Source: Anaerolineales bacterium (lineage in GTDB: Bacteria; Chloroflexota; Anaerolineae; Anaerolineales; E44-bin32). Taken from it: DNA of 16,721 nucleotides. Below, piece by piece: positions 1 through 7,609 of this stretch. Location: positions 3,953 to 20,673 of the forward strand of contig WVZH01000469.1 in the NCBI GenBank assembly GCA_011772595.1, written 5' to 3'. Below the pieces are notes generated by a model that ran no database searches, was not told where the DNA came from, and saw nothing but the letters and a program-made list of their open reading frames with translations. A program made the position numbers and the translations under genes. Numbering within the stretch: the first letter of the stretch is position 1; the number at the start of each line of letters is the position of its first letter.

Positions 1-757
1 ACAGCAGGACACCGATGACATTGATGAGGATTTGAGCTATCGAAGCTCGCCGAGAAGCATGAGAAAGTCTCAGGGAGGCGATGAGATCCGTAATGCAGGT
101 GCCAATGTTGGCGCCAAGAAGAAGAGAGATGGCTCCAGGCAAGGTAATGACCTGGCTGATCCCCATTGCGACGAATAATCCGGTGATGGCAGAGCTGCTT
201 TGAACAACGGCAGTCGCGATAGCACCCGCGATGATACCCGGCACATAGTTCTATCCCATGTACACCAACCACTCCCGGAATAGTGGTGCTTGCGCTTCCT
301 CCTTAAGCGACCCAGACATGATCTGCATACCCAAGAAAAGCACACCAAATCCTAGAATGACCTCTCCATACCTTCGCCAAGTTCGATGCGCAACAAACTC
401 CATCAGCACGAATCCCAGGGCAAGAAAGAGAAAACTTAAATCTCCAATCTTGAAAGCAATGATCTGCGCCGTAATCGTCGTGCCGATTTCCTGTCCCATC
501 ATCACACCGACCACCTGCTCTAGCGTCATGAGGTTGGCGTTGATAAACCCTATCATCGTGACCATAAGCAGGCTGCTGATCTGGATCAACGCTGTCGCGC
601 CAGCACCAAATGTGGCTCCCTTTATGGGGCGGTCGGTCATCCTGGCCAACCACTCCTGCAGTCGGTGCCCGGCCAGTCTCTCCATGCCCTTGCTGAGCAC
701 ACGCACACCAAACAGAAACAGGGCCATTCCGCCAAGGATTTGGAAGATAGTAATCAA
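1..757 (-). pseudogene. Na+/phosphate symporter (NptA/PNaS family), interrupted by in-frame TAG and cut by window edge
   Basis: This membrane protein family moves inorganic phosphate into the cell with sodium. The readable N-terminal part is 168 residues (251-757). It starts at a TTG preceded by AGGA at good spacing and shows the family's first inverted repeat: GGMALFLFGVRVLSKGME, then ALIQISS, then MTLEQVVGVMMGQEIGTT. A TAG at 251-253 stops it. The same frame then runs open to position 1 and encodes the second repeat, with a canonical VVQSSSAITG and LLLGANIGTCITD, so the two parts were one gene. The first repeat is also degenerate: the usual QSSSATT reads QISSLLM and LGANIGTT reads MGQEIGTT. 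The S-to-I change could arise from one base (AGC to ATC). Decay or a sequencing error at the stop are both possible. The C-terminal PhoU-like part, if present, is outside the window. The gene lies 124 bases downstream of the dehydrogenase and may be a separate unit. Confidence 0.85.
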
Positions 758-881
758 ATCAATCCTACCAGAACGATCAACGGCAAGAATAAAACCGTTC
801 CTTGCGATCCTACTTCATGCTCACGCAAAAGCATGCGCTCTGGATAGCTATACTCCCAGATATGAATGGGCTATCATCCTC

Positions 882-1772
882 TCAAGCTTGCTCAGCCAAG
901 CGCTCGTCCATAAAACGGACGACGGCGCCATATGCCTCGGGCTTGTGCTTGAAAGTTCTATCGAAGCCGAAGGATAGTGAACGCTCGAAAAAGGATGCGC
1001 TCGCCGAAGTCATGATCGGTTCAACACCGACTTCGTTCATGGTTTGGAGGACCTGCACCAATTCGTGGTAACGCCGTTCGTACGCTACTGCATGTGTCCG
1101 GATCCAATTCGCAGCTACAACATCGAAAGGATGCGCGCTCATGAATTCCGTGACATCAGCCCAAAGATCATCGCCGATCCCTGCGCGGTTCCCGGCGATC
1201 ATCAATTCCAGCATCAACGCCTCGAGTCCTTTCGAGAAGATGCTCCTGAGCATTTTAAACGTCGCCGCCTTACCGACCTCAGCCGAGTAAAACATGGTGT
1301 TCAATCCATAAGTCTTCAGGAGTCGTGCAACATACTCCCCCTTTTCACCCGCCATCAAAACACGAGTAGCGACTCCTGTCGCACCAACTGCTCCTAAGAT
1401 CGCACCCTCAACAAAACTCGCACCCGCGATCTCAATTGCATGACCGATACGTTTTTTCACAGCAGGGGAGGTGGAATTCAGATCCACATAAATCTGCCGT
1501 GGTAGGAGCTGTTCAGCGACCTGCAACGCAACTTCCTCCGCCACCTCGGTCGTAACGACAGAGAGGATCATCTCACTTTGTGAGAGCATCTCCTCCAATG
1601 TTACAAGTTCAATTCCGTCATACTGGATGCGAGATGCCAAGTCCTGTTTTCCCGGCTCATGCTCAAACAGTGAATCATAGACCAGGATGCGCGCCCCTCG
1701 TTCCGCCATGGCGTTGGAAAACATAGACCCAACCTCACCAAATCCAAGGACGCCGATACACTCTACTCCCAT
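882..1772 (-). CDS. NAD(P)-dependent beta-hydroxyacid dehydrogenase-like protein with DUF1932-type C-terminus
   Basis: A 296-residue soluble oxidoreductase of the 6-phosphogluconate/beta-hydroxyacid dehydrogenase superfamily, expected to interconvert a 2- or 3-hydroxyacid and its keto acid. Visible features: an N-terminal Rossmann fold with GFGEVG at residues 10-15; Asp33 at the end of the second strand, which suggests NAD(H) rather than NADP(H); the substrate-loop motif DLNSTSP at 97-103; and Lys173 in VGKAATFKMLRS, matching the family's catalytic lysine. The C-terminal half resembles DUF1932. The ATG has AAAGGAAG about 9 bases upstream. It starts 20 bases after the PEP mutase stop, so the two are almost certainly co-transcribed. 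That context makes phosphonopyruvate/3-phosphonolactate a candidate substrate pair. This is inference from neighbourhood only, since the superfamily is broad. The family and fold are well supported, the substrate is not. Confidence 0.88.
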   Translation of the reverse strand: MGVECIGVLGFGEVGSMFSNAMAERGARILVYDSLFEHEPGKQDLASRIQYDGIELVTLEEMLSQSEMILSVVTTEVAEEVALQVAEQLLPRQIYVDLNSTSPAVKKRIGHAIEIAGASFVEGAILGAVGATGVATRVLMAGEKGEYVARLLKTYGLNTMFYSAEVGKAATFKMLRSIFSKGLEALMLELMIAGNRAGIGDDLWADVTEFMSAHPFDVVAANWIRTHAVAYERRYHELVQVLQTMNEVGVEPIMTSASASFFERSLSFGFDRTFKHKPEAYGAVVRFMDERLAEQA

Positions 1773-1792
1773 GAATGATTCTTCCTTTCAGC

Positions 1793-2671
1793 TCAGCGTA
1801 AAAATCTCGCCTCTTTCTCCTTCATCTCGAGCACGCCCTGAATCTCGAAGATGCGACTGACTGGTGCGATCATCGGATCCACCGTGTGGATGCCCTGCGC
1901 CGACCTGATCTCGCGCAAAGTTTCTTCCATAGCCCGGACAGCCGCGCGCAACGGATGATTGGCGTAGATCACCAGTCTAACTTTTCCGAGATCTCGGATA
2001 GTCTGCTCAGTGAGAGTCGCATAGGTCGTCGGCACCAAGACCAGAGGCGACTCCAACTCCCAGGCCTGGATAAACTCGACGATCTCGTCTGGCGAAGTCG
2101 CTTTCGAGTGGATCAAGATACAATCCGCACCCGCTTCAACATAGCGATGGGCGCGCTTGAGCGCCTCCTCCTGCCCCCAGCCCGCGATGAGCGCTTCCAC
2201 GCGGGCGATCACCACAAAGTTCTCACTTCGCTGTGCATCCTTCGCGGCCATGATCCTGCCAGCGAATTCCTCCATGTCTGCCAGGACCTGCCTGCCACCT
2301 TCAAGCAAGCTGTTGTCTTTCGGAAATTGTTTGTCCTCGATACTCATACCGGCGATGCCTGCCTGCTCAAACAATTTGGTTGCATAAATCACGTTGTTGG
2401 CGTTGCCATAACCGGTATCACAATCAGCGACGATAGGTATACCGATCACCTCGTTCATCGCGCGTGCCGCCTGTAGGTACTGGCTCATCGAGATCAAGCT
2501 GGCATCCGGTACTGCATAGGATGCAGAAATCCCCAGACTACTGGACCAAACGAAATCGAAGCCCGCCCGTTCTATTAGCTTTGCTTCTAGCGCAGTCCCG
2601 GCGCCGACCCCCACTACAAGGTCTTTTTTCGCCATCAACGTTCGCAGTTGCCGTGCCTTCACTTGATTCAT
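1793..2671 (-). CDS. pepM: Phosphoenolpyruvate mutase (PEP phosphonomutase)
   Basis: This 292-residue TIM-barrel enzyme of the isocitrate lyase/PEP mutase superfamily interconverts PEP and phosphonopyruvate, the C-P bond-forming step of phosphonate metabolism. The chemical equilibrium strongly favours PEP. The diagnostic motif EDK-x5-NS is intact (EDKQFPKDNS, residues 112-121). Also visible are DCDTGYGN (Mg2+ region, Asp83/Asp85), Asp56, IARVEALIAGWG with Arg157, LIHSK with His188, VPTTY and IYANHPLRA. These positions run two below those I recall for mussel PEP mutase throughout, so the barrel is colinear with that enzyme. One difference is WSSSL at 42-46 where the substrate loop is usually WxSGL. 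Phosphonopyruvate hydrolase is the main alternative, but as I recall it has Thr in place of the loop Asn, which is Asn120 here. The start overlaps the phosphoesterase stop (ATGA) and has AAGGTGAGG upstream, so the genes are translationally coupled. No phosphonopyruvate decarboxylase is in the window. Confidence 0.88.
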   Translation of the reverse strand: MNQVKARQLRTLMAKKDLVVGVGAGTALEAKLIERAGFDFVWSSSLGISASYAVPDASLISMSQYLQAARAMNEVIGIPIVADCDTGYGNANNVIYATKLFEQAGIAGMSIEDKQFPKDNSLLEGGRQVLADMEEFAGRIMAAKDAQRSENFVVIARVEALIAGWGQEEALKRAHRYVEAGADCILIHSKATSPDEIVEFIQAWELESPLVLVPTTYATLTEQTIRDLGKVRLVIYANHPLRAAVRAMEETLREIRSAQGIHTVDPMIAPVSRIFEIQGVLEMKEKEARFLR

Positions 2672-3582
2672 TGTCCCTCACCTTCGGGCGGTTCTATCCT
2701 CACAACCTCGGTGCTGACATCGGCTCCAACGACGGTGACCCGAACGTAATGGTAGAAATCGTCAGGGTTTATCGGCGCTCCCGCCCCTCCCGTGATGACA
2801 TATTGCACACCATCTCGAATCTCCTCCAGGTAACTGTGAATATGCCCTGCGAATACAAAAGATACGCTGTATTGTTTCATTAATGCCATGAACTCTTCGT
2901 TGCCGCCGTGAAAGATGCTGTCTTGGCCACGGGGATCAAAGGGCGGGTGGTGAAGGAAGACCATTCTCAGTGGCTGATCGGTAGCAGCCAGGTCGGCTTC
3001 CAACCAAGCGAGTTCACTCGGAGACATGATTCCCAGATGGCTATCCGTGACAACAAAGTGCCCCAGACCGTAGTCGAAGGAGTAATGCGCGGCTGGCGCA
3101 CCGCTGTACTGGAGATACTCGTCCAGGAACCCATCGACTGTATCGTGATTGCCGGCCACTGGGAAGAATGGTAGCGAGAACTCGCTCATGAGTTCGGCAA
3201 AGGCTTGAAAATTACGCTCACGACCGCGTTCCACTAAGTCCCCAGTGTTCACGAGGAAAGCGACATCCTCTGCTTCCACTCGGCGCAGTAATTCTTCATA
3301 CACTTCGACCCCTTGCCGGACGTCCCCACAAACAACGAACGTAAAGCTCGTGATGTCTTTGCCACCTAGGGGAATAGGGGTGGCCAACTGGTCTGCGGCT
3401 GGTGTAAACGTTGGAACGAGCGTGGCTGTTGCTGCTGGAGATGTGAGCGCAGCTGGAACCGTTGGGGTCGGCGAGGATTTTGGTGTACAGCTCTGCGAGA
3501 CGACGGCGATGATCAAGATAGCGAGCACAGGAATTGTCCTTTTCGACATCGATCCGCCTAAGGCCGTTAGTCGAGTCACCAT
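2668..3582 (-). CDS. Exported calcineurin-like metallophosphoesterase, probable lipoprotein
   Basis: A 304-residue phosphoesterase predicted to act outside the cytoplasmic membrane. The N-terminus has a basic stretch, a hydrophobic core (residues 17-28) and Cys32 in VVSQSC. This is a poor lipobox, so lipidation is uncertain while export is likely. A Pro/Thr/Ala linker (about 33-72) follows. The catalytic domain shows the binuclear-metal motifs in order: CGDVR (Asp87, with Arg where many members have His), NTGDLV (Asp115), GNHD (144-147), HHPP and GHIHSY. The ATG at 3582 is chosen because AGGAGGT lies 6 bases upstream. An internal ATG at 3549 also has a fair GGCGG site and would give a more ordinary signal peptide. 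The gene overlaps the PEP mutase start by 4 bases and probably leads a three-gene operon with it and the dehydrogenase. Substrate is unknown. Release of phosphate from an extracellular ester would fit the phosphorus-related neighbours. Confidence 0.85.
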   Translation of the reverse strand: MVTRLTALGGSMSKRTIPVLAILIIAVVSQSCTPKSSPTPTVPAALTSPAATATLVPTFTPAADQLATPIPLGGKDITSFTFVVCGDVRQGVEVYEELLRRVEAEDVAFLVNTGDLVERGRERNFQAFAELMSEFSLPFFPVAGNHDTVDGFLDEYLQYSGAPAAHYSFDYGLGHFVVTDSHLGIMSPSELAWLEADLAATDQPLRMVFLHHPPFDPRGQDSIFHGGNEEFMALMKQYSVSFVFAGHIHSYLEEIRDGVQYVITGGAGAPINPDDFYHYVRVTVVGADVSTEVVRIEPPEGEGQ

Positions 3583-3696
3583 TCTATGACCTCCTTCTTG
3601 AATGTATCAAAATTCCACAAGAAAAACCCTTGTGTTCATGAGCTCTTGTAGCCCTATGGATGGCATGCGCAAACTTCAGCACTCCTGTCTCTCCAC
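3583..3696. other. Intergenic region upstream of the phosphoesterase-pepM operon
   Basis: A 114-base gap between the MFS transporter stop and the phosphoesterase start, both on the minus strand. It contains a perfect 6-bp inverted repeat (3616-3634) and, near the coding start, the strong AGGAGGT ribosome site. Reading the minus strand, TGATACATT near 3609-3601 weakly resembles an extended -10 element, but I see no convincing -35 with it. It is the likeliest place for the operon's own promoter. Confidence 0.35.
3616..3634. promoter_or_regulatory. Perfect inverted repeat CACAAG-N7-CTTGTG, candidate operator
   Basis: CACAAG at 3616-3621 and CTTGTG at 3629-3634 are exact reverse complements separated by seven bases (AAAAACC). 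The repeat sits 34 bases upstream of the phosphoesterase ATG on the minus strand. It is not followed by a T-run in the direction of transcription, so a terminator is unlikely. A binding site for a dimeric regulator is the better guess. No regulator can be assigned. Confidence 0.35.
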
Positions 3697-4929
3697 TCAG
3701 GACGTACCGGATGAAATCACGGCCTCTTCATGAGGCGGACGCACTCCTCGGAAGCTGAAATACATACCGACATCGTAGACCACACCCAAGATACCAGCAA
3801 GAAGGAATGGTATCGTGTTGGTCAAAGCCTGGAAGGCGTAGCCTGTAAAAATGGGGCTGGCACCTTGTGAGAGGTTGCGGGTCAGATTTGTGACGCCTGC
3901 AGCGGCGGTCCTCTCTTCCGGATTGACGATCGCAGCGATATAGGCTTGACGTGTCGGTAAATCCATATGAGACAAGCTTTGACGCAGGAGCAATATCGCA
4001 ATCCCAATAGGCAGGTTGGGTGCGAAAGGGAGCGCCATGAGCAAGAACTGGGACGGCAGATGGGTAAACACCATGGTGTTCAAGAGCCCGAAATGATTCG
4101 CCAACCAGACGGCCACCTGATACGAAAGCGCCTGCAGTAGGCGAGCAATAGAATAAACCGGACCCATCACCTCGGCGCCAACACCAAAACGCTGGTGGAA
4201 CAGAAGGACAATCAGACTGGTTGCAGCTAAACCGGAGGTAAATGCATCCACACCAAACAAGGCTGACAGACGAAGAATCCTTTTCCTCGATCGCCCCAAA
4301 TGAAAGAGCTTCTTTGATTCCCGACCAAGCGTTCGATCTGTCTCCAGCGCTGATGAAAGTGACCCAATGCAAGCAAGACTGATCAATCCCAGCGCCACGA
4401 AAAATATCAAAGTAAGCCGATATCCACTGACCAGGGGCATTTTATACGTGACTTCCAATACGTTCGGAATGCTGCTGACAAGTGCTCCTGCCATCCGAGC
4501 CAACAACGCTGCTGTGTTATAAACTCCGAACACTTGATTACGAGCTGGCAGCGGTGATAATTGCGGCAGCGCAGCCTGATCGAGCCCCACAAAGGCGCCT
4601 GTTGAAACCGCTGTGAAGTTAAGTGTTCCGGTGAGCGCGGCGAGAAAGAAAACAGCATAACTTCTCGAAAAGACAAGCGCCAGTCCTGAAAGGATCATGA
4701 TCGCGGTCGCAAGTGCCATCGTACGGCGTCTCCCAAAACGATCCGCGTACGTCCCCACGATCAGATTTAATAACGCCGAACCGATAAGTGTTCCTGTGAT
4801 GAGCGCTCCAACGTGTACTGCATCGAAACCTATCTCCGTGAGGTAGAGGACGAATAACACATCCATCATCCCGTATCCGAGGTTTCGAAACGCATTGGCT
4901 GTGATAAGAAGCTTCGTGTCGCGGTTCAT
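3697..4929 (-). CDS. Major facilitator superfamily transporter
   Basis: A membrane transporter of about 410 residues with many hydrophobic segments in a 6+6 arrangement. The loop between the second and third helices carries the MFS motif A-like GTYADRFGRRRT, and a central basic cytoplasmic loop (GRESKKLFHLGRSRKR region) separates the halves. Later segments include RQSLSHMDLPTRQAYIAA and a second-half TNLTRNLSQGASP. The start is uncertain: TTG at 4962, ATG at 4944 and ATG at 4929 are in frame and none has a good ribosome site. I chose 4929 because the family's N-terminal basic stretch and first helix (NRDTKLLITANAFRN) begin there. It follows the HAD gene by roughly 80 bases and may be the last gene of the upstream operon. 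The substrate cannot be read from sequence. Export or uptake of an organophosphorus product would be speculation. Confidence 0.85.
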   Translation of the reverse strand: MNRDTKLLITANAFRNLGYGMMDVLFVLYLTEIGFDAVHVGALITGTLIGSALLNLIVGTYADRFGRRRTMALATAIMILSGLALVFSRSYAVFFLAALTGTLNFTAVSTGAFVGLDQAALPQLSPLPARNQVFGVYNTAALLARMAGALVSSIPNVLEVTYKMPLVSGYRLTLIFFVALGLISLACIGSLSSALETDRTLGRESKKLFHLGRSRKRILRLSALFGVDAFTSGLAATSLIVLLFHQRFGVGAEVMGPVYSIARLLQALSYQVAVWLANHFGLLNTMVFTHLPSQFLLMALPFAPNLPIGIAILLLRQSLSHMDLPTRQAYIAAIVNPEERTAAAGVTNLTRNLSQGASPIFTGYAFQALTNTIPFLLAGILGVVYDVGMYFSFRGVRPPHEEAVISSGTS

Positions 4930-5011
4930 TGGAATGAACGCCATCAACAGGAGAAGCTGCAACCACTCAGGTGGATCCCCTGCACTTCTGAAAATGGTTC
5001 ACGGTACTTTT

Positions 5012-5671
5012 TTAAACCACTGCGACAACAATATCGATCAGCTCTTTAAATTGTGTCAACACATAATCGGCACTGAACGATCTGTTTTTCTGGTTGAAGG
5101 CAATGGTAACCATCCCAAGCGCCTGCGCACCTTTCAACTCGCCAGCAGAGTGTCCCACGAACGCCGACGCATTCGCAGGTACCCCGAGAGGATCAAGCGC
5201 AGCTCGATAGATCCTCGGGTCCGGCTTTACGATCCCAATCTCGCAGGACGTGGCAAAGGAATCCCAAATCTCGTCGATTCCAATGCGACGAAACCATTCC
5301 CTTTTCTCATCCGTCGAAATGAATGTATTGGTCACCACGCCCAGCAAGTACCCTGAATTCTTGAGACCATGTAACGTTTCAGCGACGCCTTCAAAGAACT
5401 CGATGTCTCTTTCTTCCTTGTACAAAATTTCCCGACCGCGAAGGCGATCAAAGGGATCTTGTACACCGAAGATATTTAACAGAGCTTCGTGATACTCCTC
5501 CTCCGAGATCTTTCCTTCCTGAACCTTGAGTTTTAAGACCTTTCTACCAGGGTGATTTGAATCTACATAAGACAGGTTCAATTCGGAAAGGAACACGCGC
5601 GTAGGCTGCCACCGCCTGGGACGGTAGTACAAGACCCCTCCTGCGTCGAACAGTATTGCCCTCAGTTTCAT
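5012..5671 (-). CDS. HAD-superfamily hydrolase (subfamily IA-like)
   Basis: A 219-residue soluble HAD hydrolase, probably a small-molecule phosphatase. Motif I is LFDAGGVL with nucleophile Asp9. The second Asp of the usual DxD is Gly, as in several IA members. A helical cap follows (about 15-90). Motif II is VVTNT (Thr114) and motif III is IVKPDPRIY (Lys149). Motif IV is unusual: FVGHSAGELKGA has His174 where the metal-binding Asp of GDSxxND is normally found, leaving Glu178 as the nearest acidic residue. Metal binding may therefore be weakened or rearranged. The ATG overlaps the glycerate kinase stop (ATGA), so the two are translationally coupled, which points to a phosphorylated three-carbon acid or a similar metabolite as substrate. 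Family is secure, substrate unknown. Confidence 0.87.
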   Translation of the reverse strand: MKLRAILFDAGGVLYYRPRRWQPTRVFLSELNLSYVDSNHPGRKVLKLKVQEGKISEEEYHEALLNIFGVQDPFDRLRGREILYKEERDIEFFEGVAETLHGLKNSGYLLGVVTNTFISTDEKREWFRRIGIDEIWDSFATSCEIGIVKPDPRIYRAALDPLGVPANASAFVGHSAGELKGAQALGMVTIAFNQKNRSFSADYVLTQFKELIDIVVAVV

Positions 5672-6826
5672 GGCGTGATCTCACAGCCAACAAGCAGAAC
5701 CCGCATAAGGCGCTCAGCGCCACGCTCGAGAAGTTCAGCCGTCGAAAGGATGGCGTGATCAAGCGAAGAAGGCACTTCCAGAATCCCCATAATTGCATCG
5801 ATACCAAGCTCATAATTCACGTGGGCACTTTCGCCTATCGACCCCGCTATGGCCACCACTGGTAATTGATGACGTTTCGCCCGCTCGCTCACTTCCACTG
5901 GGATCTTCCCGCGCGATGTCGTAAAATCGATGGTTCCCTCCGCAGTGATGACGAGGTCTGCATCTTCCATTTGTGTATCCAGTTCTCGATAACAGGGAGC
6001 AATTTCAGAGTAATGCGTCAATTCAGCTCCCAAAAAAGCATGCAGACTTGCGCCTAAGCCGCCCGAAGCGCCGCCACCCGGGATTCCGCGAACATCGATA
6101 CCGAGAGCTCGCTCCACCACAGAGGCAAAATTATTCAGCGCTTCTTCAAGCCTCTCAACCGCATGTGAGGAAGCACCGTTCTGCGGACCATAAACACGTG
6201 CAACAGCCTCTGAACCAATTAGTAACATTACGGGTGTTACAAGCTACTTCGATTTGTAAGCCCTCCAGGCGTGGATCGAGGTTGCTGGTATCAATGCGAT
6301 CCAACCTCAAGAGCTCCTCACCACCCCAACCAATTTCACGACCACGCCGGTCTTCCAAACGCACACCGAGTGACTGCATCCTACCCGCACCGGCGTCGTT
6401 CGTCCCGGAATCCCCACACCCAATGAGCAGCTTATCAGGGTCTTCCTCCAATGCAGCACGGATTAATTCTCCTACTCCGTATGTTGTCGTACGAAGTGGA
6501 TCCCTCTCCTCGAGGGGAACGTGTCGCAAGCCCGCCGCGGATGCTATCTCCAAAACCGCGGTTTTTAGACCTCGTGCCCCCGATACGCCATAATGTGCTC
6601 GGATTGGTTGCCGAACGGGTCCGGTCACAGTTACTTCATGCAACGTGCCCCCACTCGCAGTGACCATCGCCTTTGCAAACCCTTCCCCACCGTCGACCAA
6701 TGGAGCCCTGACCACCTCGGCATCAGGTAAAACTTGCAGGATACCCCCAGCGATAGAGTCTGCTACTTCATGGGTACCAAGACACTCCTTAAAGCCACAT
6801 GGGGCGACCAAGACTCTAAATGTCAT
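5668..6826 (-). pseudogene. Glycerate kinase (GlxK/GarK family), frameshifted
   Basis: Glycerate kinase phosphorylates D-glycerate, and this family usually forms 2-phosphoglycerate. The N-terminal part (from ATG 6826) contains APCGFKECLGTHEVADSIA, DGGEGFAKAM, the LIGCGDSGTNDAGAGRMQ loop and EVACNTRN. The C-terminal part (5668 to about 6226) continues with GSEAVARVYGPQNGAS, GIPGGGASGGLGAS and DLVITAEGTIDFTTSRGKIP. They lie in different frames. If one base near 6226 is skipped, the two join with no gap or surplus against the family pattern VACDVTNPLxGxxGAxxVxGPQ, giving about 385 residues, the normal length. So this is a single-base insertion in one gene, not two genes. Both halves look well conserved, which suggests a recent lesion or a sequencing error. 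AGGAG lies 10 bases before the ATG, 26 bases after the phosphodiesterase stop, and the end overlaps the HAD gene. Confidence 0.88.
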
Positions 6827-6852
6827 TGAGAAGGGTCTCCTTGGATTACGTT

Positions 6853-7593
6853 TTACTCATGTACCAGCCAATCAGGCCAGTTGACCGTCATGCCATCGCA
6901 ACCAGCTTCAATGGCTTGAAGCATGTCCGTGATACCCTTTACACTGTGCGCTCTCACCTCCGGTATGGATGAACGAGCAGCGCTGACTTTTTCTTTATTG
7001 GTCTCATTCGCAGGCGGGCATATCTGGAACACTCCAGCATCGATTGCACGGGTAACTTTCTCCCTTGAGAAAGCATTATTCTTGATCAACCACCCAATCC
7101 GCAAGTCGGGTGCTAGCTCTTTGATCTCGCTCAGGGCCTCGAGATGAAATGAAGTGATAATGGCTCGTTCCTGAAGTCTGTTTGCTGTCACGGTTTTTGC
7201 AACCGCCTGCGTAATTCCCTCCACTGTCGCTTTGAGTTCCACGTGGTAGACAAAATGATCGCCAAAGGTGTCAAACAACGTTTCCAGCGATAGCAGTGGT
7301 TCCCCACCGTACAGAAAGGGTGAATACCAAGACCCCATGTCAAGCTTGAGCAATTCATCCAGGGTGAGATCCGCAACGCGTATGCCTGGGTATCCATAGC
7401 GGTCCAATATGAGATCATGGCAGAGGACAAGCTGGTGATCTTTTGAGAATTGAACATCCAACTCAACCTCGGACACTCCCATCTTCTCTGCCAATTGGAA
7501 TGCGGCCATTGTATTTTCGGGCGCATAACCCGAGGCACCCCTGTGAGCAATGATCCTGAAAGAGGTTGGAACTTTAACAGGCAACTTCACCAT
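6853..7593 (-). CDS. Glycerophosphodiester phosphodiesterase
   Basis: A 246-residue cytoplasmic TIM-barrel enzyme that hydrolyses glycerophosphodiesters to glycerol-3-phosphate and an alcohol. Visible: IIAHRGASGYAPENTMAAF (His17, Arg18, Glu26, Asn27), VELDVQFSKDHQLVLCHD (metal ligands Glu44 and Asp46, catalytic His59), VELK (Glu119, Lys121) and a C-terminal GCDGMTVNWPDWL, where most relatives have TDxP. There is no signal peptide. The ATG is preceded by GGTGA at 5-base spacing. It lies directly behind the ABC binding protein, separated by a large hairpin, and 26 bases ahead of glycerate kinase. This mirrors operons in which a phosphodiesterase follows a glycerophosphodiester importer, here with an iron/phosphosugar-type importer instead of a Ugp-type one. 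Confidence 0.93.
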   Translation of the reverse strand: MVKLPVKVPTSFRIIAHRGASGYAPENTMAAFQLAEKMGVSEVELDVQFSKDHQLVLCHDLILDRYGYPGIRVADLTLDELLKLDMGSWYSPFLYGGEPLLSLETLFDTFGDHFVYHVELKATVEGITQAVAKTVTANRLQERAIITSFHLEALSEIKELAPDLRIGWLIKNNAFSREKVTRAIDAGVFQICPPANETNKEKVSAARSSIPEVRAHSVKGITDMLQAIEAGCDGMTVNWPDWLVHE

Positions 7594-7609
7594 GCTTTCA
7601 CCGATATTA

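Noticed and set aside
251..253. Read-through or pyrrolysine at the TAG in the symporter
   Set aside because: There is no evidence of recoding in the window. A point mutation or sequencing error is simpler.
258..977. 239-residue plus-strand frame at the left end
   Set aside because: It covers the symporter and the end of the dehydrogenase, both conserved on the other strand. Its composition is Arg/Ser/Pro-rich without any family motif.
6220..6235. Programmed ribosomal frameshift in glycerate kinase
   Set aside because: No recognisable slippery site or stimulatory structure was seen, and this enzyme family is not known for frameshifting. A simple indel explains the data.
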